A stretch of DNA of 64,000 nucleotides, taken from the NCBI RefSeq assembly GCF_900324465.2, contig NC_046627.1, positions 17,861,022 to 17,925,021 of the forward strand, in the 5' to 3' direction. The translations under genes and the position numbers were made by a program. The notes under the pieces are model-generated. The model did not search any database and was not told where the DNA came from. It worked only from the letters and a program-made list of their open reading frames with translations. The DNA comes from Anabas testudineus (taxonomy: Eukaryota > Chordata > Actinopteri > Anabantiformes > Anabantidae). Positions 1 through 10,292 of the stretch are shown piece after piece (position 1 is the stretch's first letter; every line of letters begins with the position of its first letter).

Positions 1-300
1 GCATCCAATGTAAGGCAGCTGATACAGGAGCAATGTGATTGCATTTTCTTTTTCTAGTTAAGAGTCTTGCAGCTGAGTTCTGAACAATGTGGAGCTGATG
101 AATAGATTTATGGCTGAGACAGGTGAACAGACTGTTGCAATAGTCAAGGCCTGAGGAAATAAATGCACGTAAGATTACTTCAGTGTCATGAAATGATAGA
201 ATTGAACGTATTTTGGAGATGCATGCCTGGACAAGCTTTGTGACATGATGCTCAAAGTTAACTATCAAACCAAAACACCAAGACTTTTTGCAGTGGGCTT
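1..300 (-). repeat. L2-type LINE fragment (RT C-terminal region)
   Basis: On the minus strand the stretch reads, with interruptions, like the C-terminal part of a teleost L2/CR1-type reverse transcriptase ORF: a DYCNSL-like block followed by a VQNSAARLL-like block and an ending like HIAPV..ALHW. No long ORF remains and several stops and shifts are present, so this is an old truncated copy. It runs off the left edge of the window. Family assignment is from remembered consensus motifs, not a search. Confidence 0.6.
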
Positions 301-305
301 AGAAT

Positions 306-1141
306 GATCTAATATAAGATAAGAAAACCTTTATTAGTCCCACAATAGGGAACTTAAGCATTTTTACAACAGCTTAAGTACACTAGAATGTCAGAAAGAT
401 AGTCTGATAAATAAAATATATCCATGTAAGTACAGTATATGTAACAGTGTGAGTATATACAGTATATGAATATTACTGGATAGCAGTGTTGAAAGTTGGT
501 TTATGATTATTGCACATGTGTAATATGAGGATCAACAGTGTTCATTGTACAGTCTGACTGCAGCAGGGAGAAAAGATCTACGTAATCTCTCCTTCGCGCA
601 GCGAGGGTGGATCAGTCTGTCACTCAAGGTGCTCCCCAGAGCAGACAGGGCAAGATCAAGGTCCACACCAGCCCTCTCCAGTTTGTCTTTCAAAAGCACC
701 AGCTGGATGGTGTTGAAAGCACTCGAGAAATCAAAATGATCCTCACAGTACAGGCTTCTCCAGGTGAATAAGAGCACAGTGTAGAAGGAAGATGACAGCA
801 TCCTCTACTCCGATGCCAGGTCGTTGGGCAAATTGCAGTGGGTCTAGGGAAGGGCCCACTGTGGAGCCCAGGACCAGTCTCTCCAGTGTCTTCATCAGGT
901 GTGAAGTAAGGGCCACTGGTATGAAGCTGCTGGGATCTCTGGCATGTGGTGTCTTAGACACAGGTACCACACAGGAGGTCTTCCAGAGTTGTGGTACCAC
1001 CCTCAGCTTTAGGCTCAGGTTAAAGTATGTGTGACATCCACCATTACCCATGATTTCTCGTATGTTTGGAAATATGTATGTAACAGTCGGTAACAAAAAA
1101 GTACCAGCCAACAAAAAACACGGCCTATCACAAATGTGCAA
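306..1141 (-). repeat. Rex1/CR1-like LINE fragment (partial RT plus 3' tail)
   Basis: Two minus-strand open stretches carry reverse transcriptase motifs. At 743-1141 there is PQLWKTSCVVPVSKTP, then a PVALTSHLMKTLERLV block, and at 532-801 there is FDFSSAFNTIQ followed by LLKDKLERAGVDLDLAL. The second then jumps to a C-terminal piece (RRSFLPAAVRLYNEHC), so the centre, including the expected YADD box, is missing. The 3' end at 306-540 has the AAGATAAGAAAACCTTTATTAGTCC-like tail (given here only in part) seen beside such elements. It is a broken copy lacking the endonuclease end. Family name is from memory. Confidence 0.65.
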
Positions 1142-1189
1142 AAAAAAAAAGTAACAAATAAAAAATCACAATGGCAGTCACCTGCAGAA

Positions 1190-1640
1190 GTGACACATCC
1201 AGGGCTCTTGCTTGATACACATGTGAACCGCATGTGTTCGCAGTGCTTGCTGTGAATGCTTCACTTGGCACATGGCTCTTTTTCCGGGGCTAGGCATGGT
1301 GGGTTGATTTCGAAGCTCTTGCTCCTTCATTGCCTTTTTCCCTGTGACAGGAGTGTGTAGAACACGGAGACTGGCCAGCGCCGTGTTCCTTTGCGCACAC
1401 TGCAGTAACGCACCATTTGGTCCATTACGTCCACGCCACACTTAGCGGTGTTGTACTGTGTGATCATGCTAGGCTTCTTCCTTGCGCTGTTGTCAGAGTC
1501 AACCACGCTGTGCATGCTGCTCAGAACATTCATGGTCTTCTTCGGTTTCGCTTGGTAGACCGTCAGCGTGGCACAAGTGGTTGAGGTGTGTAGGATGCGA
1601 AGCAAACGACCCCCATAGTTCAGAAATAGTGGCAAACCTG
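1190..1640 (-). mobile_element. piggyBac-type transposase remnant (C-terminal end)
   Basis: Minus-strand frames encode a piggyBac/PGBD C-terminus. One is a KPKKTMNVLSSMHS block, then KKPSMITQYN, GVDVMDQMVR and the RRWPVSVFYTLL motif around 1450-1550. In a shifted frame at about 1190-1330 a Cys/His-rich tail follows (spacing C-x7-C, then H-x3-H-x-C and a final C-x2-C), which fits the C-terminal zinc ribbon of this superfamily. At least one frameshift separates the two pieces and the N-terminal two thirds are absent, so it cannot be active. No terminal inverted repeats were seen. Confidence 0.65.
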
Positions 1641-1647
1641 TCTGTCT

Positions 1648-2049
1648 TTACACGCTCGGTGCGGGTGGACTTGTCATCAAAGCGCAGGTGGCAGGCATGA
1701 TGGCCTGGAAGGTCTGGTTAGGGGCGTCAGAGGTCGTGTAGTGATTGGAAAGGTTTATCCGGAGACGTGAAGGCTCCTGGTCCTGGCTCCTCTTCTTTCC
1801 AGGTGTCACAACTTCGGCCCACAATGGCTGATGGTTAGGAGTTGAGCAGAGGGAAGGTCGCGGACAGCTGGAGGGATCCCATGGAGCCGTATCCTGGAGG
1901 GCTGTGGTGAGTAGGAAAATCAGCTTGGACTGCTCCGAGGCCACATCGACGCTAGTCAACAAGAACGCCTTCTGTCGAAGTTCATCAGACAGGCGACGGA
2001 TGTCTTCCTTCAGGTCAGCGACCTTCTTGTAGGCTCTCTGAAGCAGCAC
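1648..2049 (-). repeat. repeat-derived ORF fragment, LINE ORF1-like
   Basis: A 133-codon open frame begins with a short charged helical, probably coiled-coil stretch (VADLKEDIRRLSDELRQKA). A Pro-rich part follows with PWDPSSCPRPSLCSTPNH and PLWAEVVTPGKKR. I recall similar text from the first ORF of teleost non-LTR elements, but this is memory only. It abuts piggyBac and hAT remnants on either side and has no start context or splice structure of a host gene, so it is best taken as transposon debris. Confidence 0.4.
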
Positions 2050-2114
2050 ATTGTCCTCTCTGGGCTCTCTTGTTTTTAACGTAGTTCATCATGGAGAATA
2101 GCTGCTCACATACG
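2050..2114 (-). mobile_element. hAT-type transposase remnant, downstream half (split by Tc1)
   Basis: Read on the minus strand from the Tc1 insertion point, this encodes VCEQLFSMMNYVKNK. That resembles the hAT dimerisation-domain motif (S-T-Y-x-C-E-x-L-F-S) of ZBED5/SCAND3/GTF2IRD2-like transposases. The matching upstream half lies beyond the Tc1-like element, at 3682-3830. Only this short conserved tail was recognised. Confidence 0.5.
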
Positions 2115-2116
2115 TA

Positions 2117-3679
2117 CAGTGAGGGGAAAAAATTATTTGAACCCCAGCTGATTTTGTAAGTTTGCCCACTAACAAAGAAATTATCAGTCTATAATTTCAA
2201 TGGTAGGTTTATTTGAACAGTGAGACACAACAATGACAAAAAAAATCCAGAAAAATGCGTTTCAAAAAGAGTTATAAATTAATTTGCATTTCCACGAAGG
2301 AAAGAAGTATTTGATCCCTTCGAAAAACGTGCTTTAGTACTTGGTGGCAAAACCTTTGTTGGCAATCACAGAGGTCAGCCGTTTCTTGTAGTTGGCCACA
2401 AGGTTTGCACACATCTCAGGGGGGATTTTGGCCCACTTCTCTTTGGAGATCCTCTCCAATGTTTGGCAACTCGAACCTTCAGCTCCCTCCACAGATTTTC
2501 TATGGGATTAAGGTCTGGAGACTGACTAGGCCACTCCATGACCTTAATATGCTTCTTCTTGAGCCAGTGATTTGTTGCCTTAGCCGTGTGTTTTGGATCA
2601 TTGTCATGCTGGAGTACCCAACCACGACCCTTTTCAATGCCCTGACTAAGGGAAGGAGGTTCTCACCCAACATTTGACGGTACATGGCCCCATCCATCCT
2701 CCCTTTGATGCGGTGCAATTGTCCTGTCCCCTTGGCAGAAAAACACCCCCAAAGCATAATGTTTCCACCTCCATATTTGACAGTGGGGATGGTGTTTTTG
2801 GAGTCATTGGCAGCCTTCCTCCTCCTCCAAACACAGCGAGTTGAGTTGATGCCAAAGAGCTCGATTTTGGTCTTATCTGACCACAACACTTTCACCCAGT
2901 CTTCCTCTGAATCAGTCAGATGTTCAGTGGCAAACTTCAAACGGGCCTGTAGATGGGCTTTCTTGAGCAGGGGGACCTTGCGGGCACAGCAGGATTTCAG
3001 TCCTTCACGGCGTAGTGTGTTACCAACTGTTTTTTTGGTGACTATGGTCCCAGCTGCCTTGAGATCATTGACAAGTTCCTCCCGAGTGGTTCTTGGCTGA
3101 TTCCTCACCGTTCTCATTATCATTGAAACTCCACGAGGTGAGATCTTGCATGGAGCTCCAGACCAAGGGAGATTGACAGTTAATTTATGTTTCTTCCATT
3201 TGCGAATAATTGCACCAACTGTTGTCACCTTCTCACCCAGCTGCTTGGCGATGGTCTTGTAGCCCATTCCAGCCTTGTGTAGGTCCACAATCTTGTCCCT
3301 GACATCCTTGGAAAGCTCTTTGGTCTTGGCCATGGTGAAGAGTTTGGAATCTGGATTGATTGATTGCTTCTGTGGACAGGTCTCTTTTATACAGGTAACG
3401 AGCTGAGAGGGCTGCCAATGTCAGCTCGTTACCTGTATAAGATCCACCTGGGAGCTAGAGATCTTGCTGACGGATAGGGGATCAAATACTTATTTCCTTC
3501 ATGGAAATGCAAATTAATTTATAACTCTTTTTGAAACGCATTTTTCTGGATTTTTTTTTGTCATTGTTGTGTCTCACTGTTCAAATAAACCTACCATTGA
3601 AATTATAGACTGATCATTTCTTTGTTAGTGGGCAAACTTACAAAATCAGCTGAGGTTCAAATAATTTTTTCCCTCACTG
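2117..3679 (-). mobile_element. Tc1/mariner-superfamily DNA transposon, nearly whole
   Basis: The 1563-bp element is bounded by near-identical inverted repeats of about 202 bp (2117-2318 and 3478-3679) starting CAGTGAGGGG. It is flanked by the TA target duplication typical of Tc1/mariner (2115-2116 and 3680-3681). A transposase ORF fills the interior on the minus strand. Between the transposase start and the right repeat is a 20-bp perfect inverted repeat (arms 3387-3406 and 3421-3440), a feature I recall from related teleost Tc1 elements. Near-complete ends suggest recent activity, but the transposase carries two frameshifts. Confidence 0.93.
2334..3333 (-). pseudogene. Tc1-like transposase, two frameshifts
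   Basis: Cuts and pastes the surrounding element; nuclear. The first 230 or so codons are open from the ATG at 3333, with an N-terminal helix-turn-helix ([18 protein letters not shown]) and a second HTH and AT-hook-like segment. The first catalytic Asp lies in [13 protein letters not shown]; most relatives have DET where this copy has DKT. After VRALK, near 2635, a one-base loss shifts the frame. The second Asp ([10 protein letters not shown]) and the catalytic Glu (PIENLWREL) are intact in the new frame. Another one-base shift near 2465 precedes the C-terminus, which ends GFATKY with a stop at 2334-2336. Inactive as it stands, but all three acidic positions remain. Confidence 0.9.
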
Positions 3680-3681
3680 TA

Positions 3682-3830
3682 TGTGGATCAGAAGATCGAC
3701 AGGACTCCAAATGCATATTTCTTCATGTTTATGTAGGTGTCAGGGATGAATTTCATGTTTCAAACACAAGTTTGTCCAGTCTTGGAAGGTTCTCAGTATC
3801 ACTCTATTTGTGATTCTATATTCAACTAAA
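3682..3830 (-). mobile_element. hAT-type transposase remnant, upstream half (split by Tc1)
   Basis: Minus-strand reading toward the Tc1 junction gives KKYAFGVLSIF, a stop, then STY, and continues across the empty TA site into VCEQLFS at 2114. This is the conserved C-terminal block of hAT transposases. A TFQDWTNLCLKHEI-like stretch lies further upstream in another frame. Old and degraded. Confidence 0.45.
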
Positions 3831-4206
3831 TACTTATAATTTATTTAACAAAGTGACTGGAAATATAAACTGGTTGTGTACATGTAACGATAATTCATCT
3901 TAATGGACTAATGACCAAATCTATAAGTCAGTCATTCACTACATTTTTCTGTAAGGAGACCAGAACCATACCTTGGTTACATCAGTACTTACCTGCATTG
4001 TCTCTAACTTGAGGTAGAGGAGTTCCCCTGTTCTCTCCTTTTCTGAGTGTCTGTTTGAAGCATCATGTGGAGGACGCTAAGCCCTGGATGCTGCCACCTA
4101 AGTATCCACCGTCTGCTTGCAGCATGGATAATACCATTTGGGATTGCTCCGTTGAGGTTACCATCTTGCCTCCATACTCCCCCTTCTCTCCATTTTCCCT
4201 CACACT

Positions 4207-4372
4207 TGTTTGAAAAGTACCTCATGTGGTATCAGTGTCTCTTCCTGTGACCAGATCCCCTTAAACTATTGCACAATATTATTTCTCATGTTTTTAGTGA
4301 CTATATTTCCTGGTGATTGTGATAGATGTATATTACTTTTATTATCCAAGATTATTATTTCATGTATGTTTT
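4207..4372 (+). repeat. local duplicated block C, copy 1
   Basis: Closely similar to 6017-6180. Both begin CTTGTTTGAAA, share TGTGGTATCAGTGTCT and CCAGATCCCCTTAAA, and continue through ATATTTCCTGGTGATTGTGA. Copy 2 sits just upstream of the first PLAC8-like promoter, so this is probably an old duplicate of that upstream region. Confidence 0.75.
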
Positions 4373-4529
4373 CAGGAAAAACAAGGATATCTAAGTGACC
4401 CTACTGTAAATGTTTAAATGGTACTATGCGCAGGTATTTTTGCTACCTCAGGTTTGATCACATCAGTAAGTAGAAAGTCAAAAGTGATTTGTAAGTGTAA
4501 ATATATGAACACTGATGTTTATCATGTTA

Positions 4530-4815
4530 GCAGAGCAGAGAGTGGAAAACAAGAGCTGAGAGTGAACTGTGTCAACAGAGACAAATGCAAAACCCACAAT
4601 GGAAAGAAATGAAGATGCTTTAATGAAGATGTGTTATGAGCTGTTTTCCTGCAGAGGGTAGAGTTGAACTGAGAAATCCTGCCCCTGGGTTCCACACATG
4701 ACAAAACGTAATCTTTAAAGCATAACAGACCAGTGCAGCAAAGTTTATATTGATAATGTATCATCATATGATGAATCTGATTCATGTCATAAATGCAAAT
4801 AAAACTCACTCCCCT
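4530..4815 (+). repeat. local duplicated block D, left copy
   Basis: Matches 13603-14065 in the same orientation. Shared text includes CATGTTAGCAGAG, a long match around GTGAACTGTGTCAACAGAGA and GAGCTGTTTTCCTGCAGAGG, and a final AAATAAAACTCAC-like end. The right copy has roughly 180 extra bases. The two copies bracket the whole PLAC8-like cluster. The AATAAA near the end could be a relic polyadenylation site. Confidence 0.75.
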
Positions 4816-5369
4816 GTAAGTTTCTCAGTTTGTCACTAAATTAAAGTGAAAATTTAAGCTTATCTCCTACCAATGTGACTTCCATATAGTTTGTTGGGGA
4901 GTTTACATCCTGGAGTTTGCTCATTGCCCATTTTACTTCCACACTCTTCCTGTGTATCAGCTGTTCAAGCATTATAGAGATTTCCTAAAGACCTGTGATG
5001 TATTCACAAATATCAACTAGTCTGCTCAGATTGTATGAGACAGTTACTTGAATGCCTCCTCCAGCGTTTTACAGCGTTGATGTCAGTGCAGTACTCAAAT
5101 ATGAAATGTACCATCTGTGTATTTTTATGTACTTGGGTACCTCATTTAGACCTGATCTCCTCAGGTGGATTTCTGCTGGAGAAAAGCTGATCAGTTTCCT
5201 TCACTGGTTCTTCAGTCTCCTGTTCAGCCCACACACATCGACTCCACCTCTTCACGCTGCTAGACTCCATCAGATGAGCTTCCTGTTATCTACATAACCT
5301 GATTTCCTCTTTTACATAAAATTAAACCTCAAGGGAGTCTAATTGTCAAAGACTCTTGTCAGAAAAGAC

Positions 5370-5690
5370 ACTTCACAGTTTCAGTCTGATCTGTTGGAAC
5401 TAGTAATCAGTAGTAATCGATAATGGAATGTATACATTTATTATGGCAATACATAAAATACTAATTAACTTGTAAACTGTGTGTACCAAAACCTTAACTC
5501 CTGTCCTTTTTGTGCACAGTAAATGATCAGACTACTGTTGTCTCGACTAGCAGGACTATTTCAATATATGCACTGAATCACTTTCACAGCTCCATTTTCT
5601 CAAATCACATGGTGCTGCTGTGTGTTCATTGGCATCAATAGTCAGGATGTGGTATTTCACCATAGACTGCATGTCCCCCTCCACAACATT
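5370..5690 (+). repeat. local duplicated block A, copy 1 (upstream region)
   Basis: Matches 8745-9040. Shared blocks include TAAACTGTGTGTACCAAA, CCTTAACTCCTGTCCTTTTT, TTTCAATATATGCACTGAAT and AATAGTCAGGATGTGGTATT. In copy 2 this block leads straight into the second gene's promoter. Here it leads into the orphan promoter at 5777-5990. Confidence 0.8.
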
Positions 5691-5776
5691 GGTGGTTGTG
5701 ATCACAATGCTGTTAATTTTATCCACAAATGTTATGATGAGAAGGGACAGTGGGCTGCAGACTTTTCTAGCATTAC

Positions 5777-5990
5777 CTAACCAACATTTGCCATGAAAAT
5801 TCAGAGAAATTCATTATTTTCCTGCAACTTTCATCTAGAATTAGCAGCAGAATTCATGTTCGTCTCAGAGACATGTTGGTATGTGGGTTAACCAGAGGGC
5901 TGGCGTTCCAACTGTGGTGTTATAAATTCACATGTTGGTGCCACAGTACCTGCTCACACCATTCTGCACTTCTGCTGTCAAAAACGATAT
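5777..5990 (+). promoter_or_regulatory. orphan copy of the PLAC8-like promoter
   Basis: Strongly similar to the working promoters at 6252-6462 and 9085-9250. It carries TAGAATTAGCAGCAGAATTC, AGACATGTTGGTATGTGGGT, a TATAAAT box at 5921-5927 and the downstream CAGTACCTGCTCACACC. The match ends after CTTCTGCTGT, where the other copies continue into the 5' exon and its splice donor. No coding exon follows before the next promoter copy. It is either a dead remnant or an alternative upstream start for the first gene. Confidence 0.6.
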
Positions 5991-6016
5991 AAGAGTTGTG
6001 TGGTTTGTGCTGTGAT

Positions 6017-6180
6017 CACTTGTTTGAAATGTACCTCCTGTGGTATCAGTGTCTTTTTCTTTGGCCAGATCCCCTTAAAGAATTGCATGTTTATTTAATT
6101 ATATTTCCTGGTGATTGTGATTGTGATAGATGTACAGTACATAACTTTTATTATCCAAACTCATTTCATGAATGTTTAAA
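6017..6180 (+). repeat. local duplicated block C, copy 2
   Basis: Partner of 4207-4372, with an internal extra GTGATT unit. It lies between the orphan promoter and the first gene's promoter. Confidence 0.75.
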
Positions 6181-6251
6181 ACAAATAAATAAAAACAAGG
6201 AACAAGGGACAGTTGGCTGGAGACTTTTGTGTCCCCTGGACTCTTCTTGCA

Positions 6252-6491
6252 TAACCACAACATTTGCCATGAAAAATTTGAGAAATTAATCATTTTCCTG
6301 TAACTTTCATGTAGAATTAGCAGCAGAATTCATGTTAGCTTCAGAGACATGTTGGTATGTGGGTTAACCAAAGGGCTGGGTTTCCAGTGTGGCGTTATAA
6401 ATTCACGTATTGGTGCCACAGTACCTGCTCACACCTTTCTGCACTTCTGCTGTGTTGAAGGAACGCGACTGCATTTTATCGTGAGTAAGAG
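6252..6491 (+). promoter_or_regulatory. promoter and non-coding 5' exon of PLAC8-like gene 1
   Basis: A TATAAAT box at 6396-6402 sits in sequence conserved between three local copies. Transcription would start near 6427. The non-coding first exon includes GGAACGCGACTGCATTTTAT and ends at 6491, before the donor GTAAGA (6492 on). The matching acceptor is TCTTTCAG before the coding exon at 6900. Supported by the parallel structure upstream of gene 2. Confidence 0.65.
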
Positions 6492-6899
6492 GTAAGAAAA
6501 ATGTGTTTGTTTGCTTAAATGGCAGATGATTAGTTTCAGTCGTTGGCAGATGTTGAGCTGAAAGTGATCTTATAATAAGGTCATATTTGGTATTTATTAC
6601 TTCAGCCAGCAATACAGATTAATTAACTAACCATGCCCTACCCCCTGCTAATTACATAAATCAGGTGTGTTCAGACAATCAGAGATGTGAAGATGATTGA
6701 TTAGAGATGTTAATAATTGATTATAATAAACACTAAGGTAAAACTTCAAAACTTGTTCACTAGACAACAGCACTTTACTGTGTTACATTAGCAGGCAGAG
6801 AGGTCAAAGAAACCGACAGCCGCTGCAATAAAGGATTTTTTCAACATTAGTATTAATAACTCACAGCTAATTTCATTTGTGTCTTAATGTCTTTCAGAC

Positions 6900-8353
6900 A
6901 TGGCCGTCCATCATCAGCCAGCCCAGGTGGTGACAGTGAGCATTGCCAACAGAGACTGGAGCACTGGTCTCTTCGATTGCTGCTCTGATATGGAGACCTG
7001 TAAGTCAACAACCCCCTACCATCAAATACTCAAAATACAAACAGGACAACAACAACAAAAAAACACCTGTAAAGTTCTTCAGCAAGTTGTTTCCTCCAAC
7101 ACGACAAACTTTGTTTTCTAATGTTTCCCCACTAATTAAAAAACCTTTTGACATTTGACTATTTAATATTTGATGGCTTCCTTTTTCTGCCACATCCAGT
7201 ACGTACAGTACCTCTGTCTCGACATGCGCTTGAGTTGACAGTGCAGTCGGCACTAAAAGATGCATTTTGTGTTGAAATTGGAGAAACCACTTGATGTGTC
7301 CATTACAGACACATGAAAGCCAATAGATTTAATTTGTGTAGAGGGCTGGTTATGAACCTCTGCATGACTGTTGGACAAGGTTTTGTCCTTTAGTTTAATA
7401 ATGTCCTTCTATAAAGTTGACGAACTTACAGGGGACAGATGTTAAAACCTAAGCAACAAAGTCAGGGATTTTATAGCTTCAAGTCTTGATGGGTTCTTTC
7501 CTCCAAGTTGAAAAATGAGGATAATTTTTTTATTTCCTGTTGTGGTTGTTTTTATGAACCTTTCTGCTCGTGCTCTAAAACAAACAAGTGTGAGACATAC
7601 TGTATTTTTCTTTCCTTCTTTCTAAACTAGTAATGTCCTTTCCAGTTCATCTGTTCTTTTTGCTCTTCTCTTCTTACCCGGAAAGTTTGCTGTGGATTTT
7701 GGTGTTTCCCCTGCATGCAGTGTGAGACAGCCCATACGTTTGGCTGGTGCTGCTGCGTCCCAATGGCGGATGAATGCTGTGTGGTGTCCTACTTACTCCG
7801 CACCTCTATTAGAGAGCGCTACAACATTCCTGTAAGGCTGGCTTTACTATACTGAAGCCGTTTGATGGCAATTTTGGTGCAATAAAATGGCAGCAAAACT
7901 ATTTATTAATGTATATTATATTAAAGAGTTGTTGGGGAGCATAGATTACTGGAGAAAAATGCACCTGTGGTCATTTATGGTGACAAAACCACAGAGAAGT
8001 ACTAATCAGCTCTGCAGAGCAGTTTAGCACTATGGTAATATGGTTCTGTTCATACTGCATTAACTCAAGTACAGCCAGACTAGATGTCACTGAATTTAAT
8101 TTATATTTACTACCTGAATTTCAGAAGGGTACTGAACAATATTAATGAGTCTCTGAACGCCGTAGTTCAGTGCATTAGTTTATTTGAACCCTTCTCTCTG
8201 TTCTTCCCCCTGCAGGGCTCGTGTTGTGGCGACTACTGTACAGTCATTTGGTGCAATGAGTGTGCTTGGTGCCAGATGCGTCGTGAACTGAGAATCAGGG
8301 CCAACCAGACGACCACCATGCAAGTGGTCACCTCACAGTTACTCAATACATAG
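6900..8353 (+). CDS. PLAC8/cornifelin-like Cys-rich protein, copy 1
   Basis: Three coding exons: 6900-6999, 7686-7831 and 8216-8353, giving 127 aa in unbroken phase (phase 1, then phase 0). All introns are GT-AG; a 5' UTR intron precedes the ATG. The PLAC8 family consists of small Cys-rich proteins with varied roles such as epidermal envelope (cornifelin), leukocyte differentiation and, in plants and fungi, size control and cation transport. Family marks are [11 protein letters not shown] (residues 20-30), [12 protein letters not shown] (35-46), FGWCCCVP (52-59), [18 protein letters not shown] (69-86) and a final CxxCxxCQMRREL (98-108). The usual first Cys of the Cys-rich core is Phe34. Intron 1 is 686 bp against 92 bp in copy 2. 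Cornifelin or PLAC8-like orthology cannot be settled by eye. Confidence 0.9.
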
Positions 8354-8529
8354 GCAGCTACAGTTTTTGTACAGTAGTTGGCTACGAACAGTTAGGGGGT
8401 TACTGCTTTTATCGCCTTGATTTAGCTTGACAACCACCTGTCTTTCTACCTGACTTACAGCCCTTTACCTGGTTTGCTTCTCTTCATGATGCACTTTGGC
8501 ACTTATAGGATCTATGATGAGACAGGATT

Positions 8530-8740
8530 TTCCCCACTGTGTACTTGTCTTTTATATATATCTTATACTAAAAAGTTTCTGATGTTGAAATGAGAACAAG
8601 ACACCCAGACATAAGCACAGCAGTGAAGGAGACATAGATTTGTACACTGGAAAAGCAAAACAACCACTTCTACAAATACTTGGCACAACACAGACGAACC
8701 GGCTCAACAGGCAGTAGATATACGTAGGGTCACTCCTTCG
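8530..8740 (+). repeat. local duplicated block E, copy 1 (3' flank of gene 1)
   Basis: Matches 11706-11920. Shared text includes ACACCCAGA..ATAAGCA, ACAAATACTTGGCACAAC and ACCGGCTCAACAGGCAG. It shows the duplication unit included the 3' flank of the gene. Confidence 0.8.
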
Positions 8741-8744
8741 TTTC

Positions 8745-9040
8745 AGACTGTTCTGTTGGGGCTACTAAACAGTGGTAATCATCTAAAATAATAGGATATA
8801 TAAATTACTTATGGCAATAAATACAATGCTTATTAACTCTTAAACTGTGTGTACCAAAGCCTTAACTCCTGTCCTTTTTGTGCACAGTAATATTTCAGAC
8901 TACTTGTCTCGACTAGCTTATATATTTCAATATATGCACTGAATCGTGTTCACAGCTGCACTTTCTCAAATCATATGTAGCTGCTGCTTGTTCATTGGCA
9001 TTAATAGTCAGGATGTGGTATTTCACCACAACATTTACCA
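8745..9040 (+). repeat. local duplicated block A, copy 2
   Basis: Partner of 5370-5690, directly upstream of the gene 2 promoter. With blocks B and E it defines a tandem unit of roughly 3.2-3.4 kb. Confidence 0.8.
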
Positions 9041-9084
9041 TTAAAATCAAGACTTTCACATCTCCCTCAGGACTTTTGTGTTTC

Positions 9085-9303
9085 TGTAACTTTCATCTAG
9101 AATTAGCAGCAGAATTTATGTTATTCTCAGAGACATGTTGGTGTGTGGGTAAACCAGAGGGCTGGCTTTCCAATTGTGGCGTTATAAATTCGGCATGTTG
9201 GTGCCATAGTACCTGCTCACATCTTTACGCAGTTCTGCTGTGTTAAAGGAACGCAACCGCATTTTATCTTGAGTTTTCCAGAACTCACAGAACCAACAAA
9301 GAG
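9085..9303 (+). promoter_or_regulatory. promoter and non-coding 5' exon of PLAC8-like gene 2
   Basis: A TATAAAT box at 9183-9189 sits in the same conserved block as the copies at 5921 and 6396. The 5' exon contains GGAACGCAACCGCATTTTAT and ends at 9303, before the donor GTAAGA. It has about 30 bases more than the copy 1 exon (TTTTCCAGAACTCACAGAAC). Its acceptor is GGTCTTCCAG at 10290. The 5' UTR intron is about 1 kb and includes a (TG)n(GA)n tract at 10074-10113. Confidence 0.65.
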
Positions 9304-10073
9304 GTAAGAAAAAATGTGTTTATTTGTTTAAATTGCAAATGATCAGTTATCAGTCGTTGGCAGATGTTGAGCTGGACATGATCTTATAATAACGTCATAT
9401 TAGGAATTTACTACTTCAACCAGCAACACAGATTAATTTTATTGCAAATTAATTTGAGGTGATTAAACAGAAAAGTAGACCAGAGTCAAATCCTGGTCTT
9501 CAAACTATGCCTCCCCTACCTCCTGCTAAATACCTCAATCAGGTGTGTCCAGCCAATCAGAAGCTGTAGGTGCACTTACATATATGAATTAGAGATGTTA
9601 TTAATGAATCAAATTTGCTTTATTTGACTACTTTTAGCTTTGCATTTCACCTGTTCTCCTTTATTTCCACCAATACAGTAAGTTACATTTGGATACATAG
9701 GAATAAATCTCAATAATGAAAGTGAATATGTGAACAGCTCACTAGCTAATAAATAATTTTAGCCTAGTAAGCTGTGCAGAGTGGAGGATGATTTTTGTAA
9801 CATCATTTAGCTCACTGCATTTTATGTGAAAGTCCTTAATTATAGAAAGGTAACTAAACGTGATGACAGAGGATTTTCTGACAATATTAATATAATCTCT
9901 GCACCATAAAATAAAATAAAAAATAAATAAAATAAATGCTTTTCTGGATTCAGATAATGAATTACACACAAAATGTAGAGTTTAAAAGTTCATATTCAAA
10001 AACCTGTGAGCAAAGCAACTGCTGCACTTGTTTTTTTTATGTACAGCATATGAATATGCAAAGTACAACATCC

Positions 10074-10074
10074 T

Positions 10075-10112
<38 letters not shown>

Positions 10113-10113
10113 T
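10074..10113. repeat. (TG)n(GA)n microsatellite
   Basis: Thirteen TG units run into about seven GA units, in the 5' UTR intron of the second PLAC8-like gene. Confidence 0.95.
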
Positions 10114-10292
10114 GTAAGATGTATGGTATAAGGTGAAAGCATACACAATACAATGGTAGCAAAACTTGTTTACTAGACAATGGTACTGAAGTTTAGCTGA
10201 GAGACAGAAAGTTAAATGCTTAAATGCTTAAAAAGAAGGAGGTGTGAGAGGATTTTCTAATTTCTTCATGTTTGTGTTTTGGTCTTCCAGAG

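Larger units (their letters stand above)
3831..5369. other. left flank of the PLAC8-like cluster, no gene seen
   Basis: No conserved ORF was found. The stretch holds two blocks copied elsewhere in the cluster: 4207-4372 (copy at 6017-6180) and 4530-4815 (copy at 13603-14065). A shorter similarity links 3885-3950 to 11370-11440 (CTTAATGGAC...AATGAC...GTCAGTCATT). The rest is AT-rich sequence without recognisable content. Confidence 0.5.
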
